Of a DNA stretch of 10,897 nt, positions 1 through 4,799 are shown in pieces; position 1 is the stretch's first letter; every line of letters starts with the position of its first letter. Below the pieces are notes generated by a model. The model was not told the DNA's origin, made no database searches, and worked only from the letters and a program-made list of their open reading frames with translations. Position numbers and translations under genes: made by a program. This stretch comes from Sulfurimonas sp. (GTDB lineage: Bacteria; Campylobacterota; Campylobacteria; Campylobacterales; Sulfurimonadaceae): the NCBI GenBank assembly GCA_030646745.1, contig JAUSKV010000221.1, positions 1-10,897 on the forward strand, written 5' to 3'.

Positions 1-28
1 TGACATTCTAAAAGTTATTGATTATAAT
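1..28 (+). promoter_or_regulatory. Probable sigma70 promoter of the tRNA operon
   Basis: TGACA at 1-5 looks like a -35 box TTGACA whose first base falls just outside the window. It is followed by a 17-base spacer and a perfect TATAAT -10 box at 23-28. The first tRNA starts 44 bases after the -10 box, a reasonable distance for a short 5' leader that is later removed. All five tRNAs downstream are on the same strand with short spacers, so one promoter could serve them all. The -35 box is cut by the window edge, so the call depends mainly on the -10 box and the spacing. Confidence 0.55.
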
Positions 29-72
29 TTCGCCTCATTAATCAGCTGTTTGGTTTGGTTTTTGTGTTAGGT

Positions 73-150
73 CGGGGTGTAGCTCAGTATGGTTAGAGTA
101 CCTGGTTTGGGACCAGGGGGCCGAAGGTTCGAGTCCTTTCACCCCGACCA
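73..150 (+). tRNA. tRNA-Pro (anticodon TGG)
   Basis: Full cloverleaf. The acceptor stem CGGGGTG (73-79) pairs with CACCCCG (140-146), followed by discriminator A and an encoded CCA at 148-150. The anticodon stem CCTGG (101-105) pairs with CCAGG (113-117), and the seven-base loop carries TGG at 108-110. The T arm contains GGTTCGAGTCC. The wobble T lets this tRNA read most or all CCN codons. First gene of the tRNA operon. Confidence 0.97.
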
Positions 151-187
151 CTTTTAAAATAATTTTAAGTTTTATATTTCTTAACAT

Positions 188-265
188 GGTGGGATTAGCT
201 CAGTTGGTTAGAGCACTGGTTTGTGGTGCCGGGGGTCACGGGTTCGAGCCCCGCATCCCACCCCA
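188..265 (+). tRNA. tRNA-His (anticodon GTG)
   Basis: The acceptor stem GTGGGAT (189-195) pairs with ATCCCAC (255-261). The extra G at 188 faces C262, which is the G-1:C73 pair specific to bacterial tRNA-His and recognised by HisRS. CCA is encoded at 263-265. The anticodon loop 221-227 carries GTG at 223-225. The anticodon stem holds several G-T pairs (216-220 with 228-232), which is a little weak but still pairs throughout. Confidence 0.97.
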
Positions 266-304
266 TAATAGAATGTAACACTTAATATAATAATAAATAT
301 AGTA

Positions 305-381
305 GCGTTCGTGGCTCAACTGGATAGAGTTTCGGATTTCGGCTCCGAGGGTTATAGGTTCGAATCCTATCGGGCGCACCA
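305..381 (+). tRNA. tRNA-Arg (anticodon TCG)
   Basis: The acceptor stem GCGTTCG (305-311) pairs with CGGGCGC (371-377) using two G-T pairs. A CCA end is encoded at 379-381. The anticodon stem TCGGA (332-336) pairs with TCCGA (344-348), and the loop carries TCG at 339-341. An encoded T at the wobble position, rather than the ACG found in many bacteria, means CGN codons here would be read by a TCG anticodon; an ACG tRNA may exist elsewhere. An open frame across this gene (311-517) is not a protein gene. Confidence 0.95.
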
Positions 382-494
382 TCTATCATTAACGGTAAAT
401 GAACGAAGTCCATTTATCTTAGCTAGACGCTTGGTCACTAAAGCTTTGATTTTTATAAAATCAAAAATTAATCAGGTTAAACCGATTAAAATTT
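382..494 (+). other. Inter-tRNA spacer with an AT hairpin
   Basis: This 113-base spacer separates the two arginine tRNAs. It contains a perfect 9-bp inverted repeat, TTTGATTTT (445-453) and AAAATCAAA (457-465), with a 3-base loop. No run of T follows it, so it is not an obvious terminator. It might be a processing structure in the tRNA precursor or chance in AT-rich DNA. No coding potential is supported. Confidence 0.3.
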
Positions 495-571
<77 letters not shown>

Positions 572-658
572 CTTATTATATAGCTAGTCACTGAGATAGT
601 TAAGGCTTTAACTTTTAAAGTTAAGAAATTAAAAAATCAGAAACTTACAAAATCGTGC

Positions 659-743
659 GCGGATGTGGTGAAATTGGTATACACGCCAGACTTAGGATCT
701 GGTGCCGCAAGGTGTGGGAGTTCGAGTCTCCCCATCCGCACCA
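659..743 (+). tRNA. tRNA-Leu (anticodon TAG), candidate integration site
   Basis: An 85-base class II tRNA. The acceptor stem GCGGATG (659-665) pairs with CATCCGC (733-739), then A and an encoded CCA at 741-743. The anticodon stem CCAGA (686-690) pairs with TCTGG (698-702), and the loop carries TAG at 693-695. A long variable arm (TGCCGCAAGGTG region, from about 703) marks it as leucine. It is the last tRNA of the cluster, and the sequence after its CCA changes from housekeeping RNA genes to mobile-element genes. tRNA-Leu 3' ends are frequent attachment sites for tyrosine-type integrases, so the T arm plus acceptor 3' strand (about 719-743) may be attL. The partner attR is not in the window. 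Confidence 0.96.
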
Positions 744-807
744 TTACCTGAAATAGGTACTTTCAAAGACTTCTTCAACAACAAAAACTTCAAAATTTAA
801 AAACACT

Positions 808-828
808 GGGTACGGTCTAGGGTACGGT
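808..828. repeat. GGGTACGGT direct repeat, possible integrase arm sites
   Basis: GGGTACGGT occurs at 808-816 and again at 820-828, in the same orientation with a 12-bp period. These are among the few G/C-containing words in a very AT-rich non-coding stretch. They lie 65 bases past the end of tRNA-Leu. Short direct repeats at that distance from a tRNA attachment site are what one expects of arm-type binding sites for a tyrosine integrase or accessory factor. The repeat is seen; the function is inference. Confidence 0.45.
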
Positions 829-918
829 TTTAGATTTTAAAATACACTTCTTAAAATTAAATTCTTTCTCAAACTAATTTATAAAATTAATTAAATATTC
901 CTTAAAATAGATAAAAAT

Positions 919-950
919 AACTTCCTATATAATTCCATATAACTTCATAT
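919..950. repeat. AT-rich three-unit direct repeat (AAYTTC-TAT)
   Basis: Three near-identical units follow each other: AACTTCCTATAT (919-930), AATTCCATAT (931-940) and AACTTCATAT (941-950). The period is close to one helical turn (12, 10, 10), so the DNA may be curved, or a protein could bind one face. It lies upstream of the probable replication initiator gene, so iteron or DNA-unwinding roles are possible. The low complexity of the area makes chance a real alternative. Confidence 0.3.
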
Positions 951-955
951 AAGAT

Positions 956-989
956 AAAAACCTCATTATTGCCTTTATGGTTTTTTTTT
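956..989 (+). terminator. Weak terminator-like stem with T run
   Basis: AAAAACC (956-962) pairs with GGTTTTT (979-985) across a 16-base loop, and the T run continues to 989. It has the shape of an intrinsic terminator, with a poor stem (two G-C pairs). It could end transcription coming from the tRNA operon or insulate the element's genes from it. Confidence 0.25.
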
Positions 990-1007
990 CTCAAAAGAGT
1001 AAAATTT

Positions 1008-1107
1008 CTGCATACAAATTACTGTATGCAGGGAGCCAAAACCTAGCTACAAGGACTTTTTATTTGAGTCCTTGCATAGAGTAATTTTGAAGCATTAGTT
1101 TTGGCTC
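1008..1107 (+). promoter_or_regulatory. Structured leader with three stems upstream of the replication gene
   Basis: Stem 1 is a perfect 8-bp inverted repeat, CTGCATAC (1008-1015) and GTATGCAG (1024-1031), with an 8-base loop. Immediately after it, GAGCCAAAAC (1033-1042) pairs perfectly over 10 bp with GTTTTGGCTC (1098-1107). This long-range stem encloses a third perfect stem, CAAGGACT (1050-1057) with AGTCCTTG (1067-1074), loop 9. Three perfect stems packed in 100 bases with no coding need for them suggest a selected RNA or DNA structure. It ends 62 bases before the probable start codon of the replication initiator, so control of Rep expression (leader RNA, or target of an antisense RNA) is the simplest idea. 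A single- or double-strand replication origin is the alternative. Confidence 0.55.
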
Positions 1108-1169
1108 TCTTATGCTTTTTCCCAAATCATTATTCAATTCAAAAATCCAGAACCAATACACAACCAAAA

Positions 1170-2111
1170 ATGAACGATATATTACTACAAGTTTTAGGCG
1201 ATGATAAAAAATTAATTATTTACCGTAAAGAACTCAATAAAATAACAGGCAGTGTCACAGCGACTATCCTTCTGCAACAATTAATATTCCATGCCTCAAA
1301 TAATAATTATGCACCTTTTTATAAATTTATAGAACCATGTAATAATGAACTATGCAAAGAGGGTGACAGCTGGATAGAAGAACTAGGCTTTACAATACAT
1401 GAATTTAGAAGTGCATACAAAAAATTAGAAGATTTGCAAATAGTTAGTAAAAAAACCAACATGAATAGAGTTACATATTACACAATTAACAAGTCCCATT
1501 TAGGTAACTTGACATTCCGTATTTACGCAGAAAAATCAACTGTTAAAATTACGCCAATAGAGCCGCAAAATAACGATAATGACGAGGTTTTCTCCGTAAA
1601 TACGGAATCCGTAGTTACATATCTCGATAATTCGCATTTAGAATATAGTAAAATCAAAGAACAAAGATTAAGAGAAGAAGAAGAAGAAGAAACTTTGGAT
1701 TTAATTTTGATTGATGACTATATTTCTGAAATTACAAATAACAAAAAAACAATTAAAGGGTCTTATATATCCTACCGAGCAAGTGTTATTGAAGCATTGT
1801 GTGATAAAAATAATCTAAGACATCAAAAAACTCTCAACAGTTACAAAACATACATATCAAGTAAGGAAGCTAAAGAGCTGCCACAAAAAACTATTGAATT
1901 ACTAAACCGTGTAGTTGACATTCAAATTGATGATTTTAAAAAAAAGAAATACCATGGTAAATATGATGATGGAATCATACAAACAATCGTAACTGCAGGA
2001 TTTGATAGCTATGAGATAGTCTATCAGGGTCTAGGAACAAGACAAACACAAGTATTGCTCCATAGCGAGCATGTAACTGGATATGAGCTCAGTATGAGTT
2101 GCTTTATATGA
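1170..2111 (+). CDS. Probable phage/plasmid-type replication initiator (winged-helix N-terminus)
   Basis: A 313-residue protein when started at ATG 1170 (MNDILLQVLG). An upstream in-frame TTG at 1101 would lie inside the leader hairpin and is less likely. No clear Shine-Dalgarno precedes the ATG. Residues about 20-110 contain the pattern KITGSVTATILLQQLIFHA, then YKFIEPCNNELCKEGDSWIEELGF, then a helix beginning HEFRSAYKKL. This matches the winged-helix domain seen at the start of many phage and integrated-element replication initiators (replisome-organiser type). Residues about 115-150 form a low-complexity linker whose DNA holds an iteron-like cluster, followed by an acidic run (EEEEEE, about 169-174). 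The C-terminal half (about 195-313) is not recognised. By analogy with lambda O and similar initiators, it would bind its own origin and load the host helicase. It ends 2 bases from the convergent regulator gene. No helicase-loader gene follows. Confidence 0.65.
   Translation: MNDILLQVLGDDKKLIIYRKELNKITGSVTATILLQQLIFHASNNNYAPFYKFIEPCNNELCKEGDSWIEELGFTIHEFRSAYKKLEDLQIVSKKTNMNRVTYYTINKSHLGNLTFRIYAEKSTVKITPIEPQNNDNDEVFSVNTESVVTYLDNSHLEYSKIKEQRLREEEEEETLDLILIDDYISEITNNKKTIKGSYISYRASVIEALCDKNNLRHQKTLNSYKTYISSKEAKELPQKTIELLNRVVDIQIDDFKKKKYHGKYDDGIIQTIVTAGFDSYEIVYQGLGTRQTQVLLHSEHVTGYELSMSCFI
1514..1618. repeat. Iteron-like cluster inside the initiator gene, candidate origin
   Basis: ATTCCGTATTTACG occurs at 1514-1527, and its perfect 14-base reverse complement at 1595-1608. 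A third related copy, ATCCGTAGTTAC, starts at 1607. The second site is also a local quasi-palindrome, CCGTA-AA-TACGG. The copies sit in the linker-coding part of the initiator gene and are followed by an AT- and purine-rich tract (1660-1760, including GAA repeats). Initiator genes of lambdoid and many Gram-positive phages carry their origin in this way: repeats in the linker DNA with an AT-rich unwinding tract beside them. Repeats are seen; origin function is inferred. Confidence 0.5.
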
Positions 2112-2113
2112 AG

Positions 2114-2626
2114 TTATTCAAGAACATCGAATTTAGTAAAAAAATAATAAAATTCATAATTGTTTAATTCATCAAGTATAGATAGTATTTTAAAAGTAGT
2201 ATAAGGTTCTTTAACGCCATTGTTCCTCAACTCAAAATGATTTTGCATAGCTAATTCAAAAAAACTGTATTTATAGTTTTTATAATCACTAGTGAACTCT
2301 TCTTTAAACTTATTAACAAATGGCTTGATAAAAAGAAAGTAATAGTTTGAATCAAAGATTGATTCATCAATACATCGTATTTCCCATCGTTTAACATCAA
2401 TAAGTTCTATTTTTCTATATACATTTTTACATTTTGAGTTTAAATTTTCAAAATATAAATCAATTTCATCAAGTTTCTCAATCTTGCCATTTTCTAAAAA
2501 TTCTATTAAATTGTCTTTTCCAAGTCTTTCTAATAATTTTATTATTAATCTATTTTGCTTTTTGTAATTATAATAGGTTGGTATTGAGCTACCAAGTAAT
2601 TGGCTTACAATTTCATCCATTTTCAT
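2114..2626 (-). CDS. Repressor-like HTH regulator
   Basis: A 170-residue protein on the minus strand. ATG at 2626 is preceded by AGGAG (2636-2632) with 5-base spacing. Residues 4-46 (DEIVSQLLGSSIPTYYNYKKQNRLIIKLLERL) look like a helix-turn-helix of the type with a pattern SxxTYYxWKKExRPIIxLLE, seen in small regulators of Campylobacterota mobile elements. The following FLENGKI segment also fits that type. The rest (about 50-170), rich in Tyr, Phe and Lys, is not recognised and may bind a partner or signal. It is divergent from the small HTH gene at 2811, and palindromic operators sit directly upstream of it, so autoregulation and control of the rightward gene are likely. It converges on the replication gene with a 2-base gap. 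No peptidase or RecA-cleavage motif is visible, so a classic CI-type induction is not supported. Confidence 0.65.
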   Translation of the reverse strand: MKMDEIVSQLLGSSIPTYYNYKKQNRLIIKLLERLGKDNLIEFLENGKIEKLDEIDLYFENLNSKCKNVYRKIELIDVKRWEIRCIDESIFDSNYYFLFIKPFVNKFKEEFTSDYKNYKYSFFELAMQNHFELRNNGVKEPYTTFKILSILDELNNYEFYYFFTKFDVLE

Positions 2627-2649
2627 ATAAACTCCTAAATTTATTTAAA

Positions 2650-2670
2650 TTACTATAATATTTATAGTAA
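2650..2670. promoter_or_regulatory. Operator O1 (9-bp arm palindrome)
   Basis: TTACTATAA (2650-2658), TAT spacer, TTATAGTAA (2662-2670): a perfect inverted repeat over 9-bp arms. It lies 24 bases upstream of the leftward regulator's start codon, where its promoter must be. The same core, ACTATAA-N3-TTATAGT, appears again at 2780-2796 near the rightward gene, so it is most likely a repressor binding site. Confidence 0.6.
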
Positions 2671-2671
2671 A

Positions 2672-2686
2672 TACTATTTTATAGTA
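2672..2686. promoter_or_regulatory. Operator O2 (short variant palindrome)
   Basis: TACTAT (2672-2677), TTT spacer, ATAGTA (2681-2686). It directly abuts O1 with one base between them and uses the same TACTAT/ATAGTA half sites, with shorter spacing between them. It may be a lower-affinity second site allowing cooperative binding with O1, or a site for the other HTH protein. Confidence 0.45.
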
Positions 2687-2730
2687 ATATATATTAATAA
2701 AATATAAACTATTTAAAGTTTGGTTAAGAA

Positions 2731-2736
2731 TATAAT
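2731..2736 (+). promoter_or_regulatory. -10 box candidate for the small HTH gene
   Basis: A perfect TATAAT stands 74 bases upstream of the ATG at 2811 on the plus strand. No -35 box is recognisable 17 bases upstream. Weak or absent -35 boxes are usual in Campylobacterota sigma70 promoters, but the whole gap is AT-rich, so this match alone is only moderate evidence. Confidence 0.35.
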
Positions 2737-2779
2737 AGTTATACTTTTACACATTATAAAAGTAATTTTATATAAAAAA

Positions 2780-2796
2780 ACTATAAATTTTATAGT
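2780..2796. promoter_or_regulatory. Operator O3, next to the RBS of the rightward gene
   Basis: ACTATAA, ATT spacer, TTATAGT: a 17-base palindrome with the same half sites and the same spacing as O1. It ends two bases before the AAGGA ribosome binding site (2799-2803) of the gene at 2811. A protein bound here would lie downstream of the -10 candidate at 2731 and could block transcription. Confidence 0.55.
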
Positions 2797-2810
2797 AAAA
2801 GGAAAATGAA

Positions 2811-3077
2811 ATGCAACAACAAATAGTTTTAATCGAACAAACAGTATTAGACATGATTGTGCGAGATATAAAAGATATCAAGCAAAAGCTTATATTGAAC
2901 ACAAATACAAATGAGAATGATGAGATCTTTATAAGCAAAAAAAATGCAGCAAAAAAATTAGATTGTGATGAACAGACGATTGATAATTTTCACAAAGAAG
3001 GGCGAATTAAAAGATATGGCAGAGGCAAGTTTATACGATATAAAATTGAAGAGCTTAAAAATGCGATGGAAAATTAA
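2811..3077 (+). CDS. Small excisionase/AlpA-like HTH protein
   Basis: An 88-residue protein. AAGGA at 2799-2803 is 7 bases before the ATG. Residues 1-30 are a helical, charged N-terminal segment. Residues about 39-86 (ISKKNAAKKLDCDEQTIDNFHKEGRIKRYGRGKFIRYKIEELKNAM) fit the MerR-like HTH_17/excisionase fold: a 'lock in the helix' AAKKL, recognition helix around DEQTIDNFHKEG, then the winged Gly/Arg turn and the 'RYKIEEL' strand-helix. Proteins of this kind act as excisionases or as AlpA-like activators of integrase and other element genes. Divergent from the repressor-like gene and flanked by the same type of operator, it looks like the other half of a genetic switch. No integrase is near it in this window, so which of these two roles it has cannot be told. 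Confidence 0.65.
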   Translation: MQQQIVLIEQTVLDMIVRDIKDIKQKLILNTNTNENDEIFISKKNAAKKLDCDEQTIDNFHKEGRIKRYGRGKFIRYKIEELKNAMEN

Positions 3078-3093
3078 ATAAATTATCAAAACA

Positions 3094-3152
3094 TTAACTC
3101 TCATCAAAGCCCTAAATGTCTTAGAGTTTTCTTGAGAGTTAAAAACTCTCAA
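3094..3152 (+). promoter_or_regulatory. Mutually exclusive hairpins (terminator- or attenuator-like)
   Basis: TTGAGAGTT (3132-3140) and AACTCTCAA (3144-3152) form a perfect 9-bp stem with a 3-base loop. The left arm can instead pair with an upstream copy: TTAACTCTCA (3094-3103) with TGAGAGTTAA (3133-3142), 10 bp, loop 29. The two structures use the same middle strand and cannot form together. This sits 17 bases after the small HTH gene. It has the architecture of a riboregulated leader, but no T run follows the short hairpin, so termination by it is doubtful. Confidence 0.4.
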
Positions 3153-3349
3153 ACCAAGTGTTCATTAAATTATCATTGTTAAAAAAAGCTGACCAATATT
3201 TAACATATTGGACTAAAAAAGACGGAAGAACTATGCAAAAAAAGCGGTCGTTTATATTTTGATTTGAAAGGCAAATATAAATTAATTCTGAATTCTAATA
3301 GATATATATTAAGAAGTAGCTTAAAGAATTCTATACACAAGGAAAACAA
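3153..3349 (+). other. Palindrome-rich gap before the parA-led operon; oriT or leader candidate
   Basis: It contains CCAATAT (3193-3199) paired with ATATTGG (3205-3211), loop 5, and TTTATATTT (3251-3259) paired with AAATATAAA (3273-3281), loop 13. An AT-rich -10-like TATATT lies at 3305-3310, about 40 bases before the ParA start, so this may be the operon's promoter region. Inverted repeats beside a transfer-type operon that includes a probable relaxase are also typical of an oriT. No known nic sequence is recognised. Short open frames here (for example 3158-3262 from a GTG) have no ribosome binding site and are not called. Confidence 0.35.
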
Positions 3350-4138
3350 ATGAAAAAAGTTTTTATAGTTGTATCATCAAAAGGCGGAGTCGGCAAATCT
3401 ACATTCAGTAGTAATTTTTTGGCACCATATGCTTACACGGCGACAAACAACTCTGTAGTAAATTTTGTAGAAATAGATGATGAAAACGCAAATATAGAGC
3501 TTCTATCTGATTCAAAAATCATTAAAGCAAATCTTGTAAAACTTGAAAATTCAAAAGATTTTCTTTTTGAAAGTGCAATTGCAGAAAGTGCGATGATTAT
3601 AGATTGTGGCGGTAACAAGACCGCAATTTCTGTATTAATGCACTTAAAAAGCATTTCTTTCCTCACGGGAAATGAAGTCTATATTATACCGCTGAAGTCA
3701 AGTGAGCAAGATTTAAAAAATGGTCTCGATACTTACAAAAAAATTAGGGAATTTGACACAGAGGGCAAGATAATTTTTATCTTAAATGAAGCTATGAAGC
3801 TTGACTCTCCAACGGAATTTTTATACTTTTTTGGCGACCCTAGATTGCGATTAAAAGGCAAGTGGGACTCATTAAAAAAAGACAAAAACACTTCTTACAT
3901 TAAAGTTCAAAAGAGCGAATTGATTGAAACTTCTACTTTTCTCCGCAAAACTATTTTTGAACTTGCCGACATGGACACAGTCCAACTTCAAGAAGAGGCA
4001 AAAGCAGCACATGCCGCTGGCAACAGAGACGAGGCTCTGTATAAAATTAGATTGCGAGAAATTGCAAATAGCTCTAAGGTGTTTAAAGATGAAGAGTTGG
4101 CACGAATTTTTAAAGAGCTTGACGAGATTTTAAAATGA
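3350..4138 (+). CDS. ParA/MinD-like ATPase
   Basis: A 262-residue protein. AAGGA at 3339-3343 is 6 bases before the ATG. The deviant Walker A motif KGGVGKST (residues 11-18, with the signature Lys11 and catalytic Lys16) defines the ParA/MinD/Mrp ATPase class. IDDENAN at 42-48 stands where ParA proteins usually have DxDPQ, so this is a diverged Walker A' region. MIIDCGG (82-88, Asp85) is Walker B. There is no N-terminal HTH, so it is of the small ParA type. Residues 210-262 form an Ala/Glu/Lys-rich helical tail absent from minimal ParA proteins. It heads the rightward operon and overlaps the next gene by 4 bases (ATGA). No ParB-like gene follows. With a relaxase candidate at the other end of the operon, a role like VirC1 (bringing the transfer complex to its membrane site) is as plausible as plasmid partition. 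Confidence 0.8.
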   Translation: MKKVFIVVSSKGGVGKSTFSSNFLAPYAYTATNNSVVNFVEIDDENANIELLSDSKIIKANLVKLENSKDFLFESAIAESAMIIDCGGNKTAISVLMHLKSISFLTGNEVYIIPLKSSEQDLKNGLDTYKKIREFDTEGKIIFILNEAMKLDSPTEFLYFFGDPRLRLKGKWDSLKKDKNTSYIKVQKSELIETSTFLRKTIFELADMDTVQLQEEAKAAHAAGNRDEALYKIRLREIANSSKVFKDEELARIFKELDEILK

Positions 4139-4656
4139 GTGGTCGAGATAAAAACCTCTCTAATTTAAGCGCGGAAGATCTATCTTTATTGCTAGAGGAC
4201 TTTAAGCTTATGTCACTTGTTGCTGATGAAGTCCACAACACAGCGCTTTCAGCCGACATGCTACTTGATAATTTGAAAAAAAAATCAAAGGAAATTTCAT
4301 TAGCTGAGACGAATATCTCCCTATTAAAAAGCGAAATTGAACTCTCAACCCTCGAATTACCCCAGTTTTTACTGGATCAAATTCGAGGCGAAATTAGCTA
4401 TGTTCAAGAGCAAATCGTCTCACTTGCGACTGATACCAATATCTCAAAAAATGAGATTCGCAAAGAGCACAATAAATACATGACCGAGTTCACCTCATTA
4501 GCCACAAACGCCACTTATTTCAAAAATATAATGGAGAAGCTCAAAACAGAGCTAGACCAAAAAAAGAGTAACTCAAATATGTTTATATACGGGCTTTTAG
4601 GGCTTATTTCTTCTTTGCAAATTCTAATTTTGCTAAAAATTAAAGGAGTTTTTTGA
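4135..4656 (+). CDS. Tail-anchored coiled-coil protein
   Basis: A 173-residue protein of no family I recognise. Its ATG overlaps the parA stop (ATGA), so translation is coupled. Residues about 10-147 are helical and rich in Leu, Glu, Lys and Ser with heptad-like spacing (for example 45-72 and 80-145), giving a long coiled coil. Residues about 149-168 (MFIYGLLGLISSLQILILL) are one hydrophobic segment, followed by a short basic KIKGVF tail. There is no signal peptide, so the coiled coil should face the cytoplasm. Tight coupling to parA suggests a membrane partner or stimulator of the ATPase, in the way that membrane or coiled-coil proteins position ParA-class ATPases. That partnership is inference. 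Confidence 0.6.
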   Translation: MSGRDKNLSNLSAEDLSLLLEDFKLMSLVADEVHNTALSADMLLDNLKKKSKEISLAETNISLLKSEIELSTLELPQFLLDQIRGEISYVQEQIVSLATDTNISKNEIRKEHNKYMTEFTSLATNATYFKNIMEKLKTELDQKKSNSNMFIYGLLGLISSLQILILLKIKGVF

Positions 4657-4799
4657 TGAAAAAAATAAAAAAGATACTTAAACAAAGTGACGAGGATTTA
4701 ACCTACTCAGTTTTAGTCCTCTACAAATATAGGTACCCGTTTTTTGGTACTTTTTTTACGATTTTTGGCGTTTTAATTTATCTAAACGCTACATCATAA
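4656..4799 (+). CDS. 47-residue single-helix membrane protein
   Basis: A small gene of 47 codons plus stop, easily missed. The start ATG overlaps the previous stop (TGATG), preceded by AAGGAG at 4643-4648 with 7-base spacing. Its stop TAA overlaps the next gene's ATG (TAATG). The protein begins MKKIKKILKQSDEDLTYSVL, a basic, helical N-terminus. A hydrophobic, Phe-rich segment follows (PFFGTFFTIFGVLIYL, about residues 28-43). Overlap at both ends, a good RBS and operon position make it a real gene. Small one-helix proteins in transfer operons are often assembly factors or VirB3/pilin-like parts, but no family similarity is visible. Confidence 0.7.
   Translation: MKKIKKILKQSDEDLTYSVLVLYKYRYPFFGTFFTIFGVLIYLNATS

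Larger units (their letters stand above)
744..1007. other. Non-coding AT-rich stretch after tRNA-Leu
   Basis: I find no credible protein gene here on either strand. It holds a short weak hairpin, TACCT (745-749) with AGGTA (755-759), just after the tRNA and without a T tail. It also holds a GGGTACGGT direct repeat at 808-828, an AT-rich three-unit repeat at about 919-950, and a terminator-like stem at 956-985. If the tRNA end is an attachment site, this is where arm-type integrase sites or element-end sequences would lie. Confidence 0.5.

Noticed and set aside
1101..1169. Extended N-terminus of the replication initiator from TTG 1101
   Set aside because: The TTG lies inside the right arm of the leader stem, and the added residues look unlike the domain that starts at ATG 1170.
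1671..1692. GAA microsatellite as a phase-variation tract
   Set aside because: The repeats are trinucleotide, so length change would not shift the frame; they encode an acidic run in a linker.
2434..2658. Plus-strand open frame opposite the repressor-like gene
   Set aside because: Hydrophobic reading of the antisense of a better-supported gene with a good RBS; it also runs into the operator region.
2958..3152. Minus-strand open frame over the small HTH gene
   Set aside because: Antisense of a well-supported HTH gene; no RBS and no recognisable product.
3237..3243. A7 run as a programmed -1 frameshift site
   Set aside because: The -1 frame meets a stop after about ten codons, and the frame with protein-like content would need +1 or -2; nothing shows it is used.
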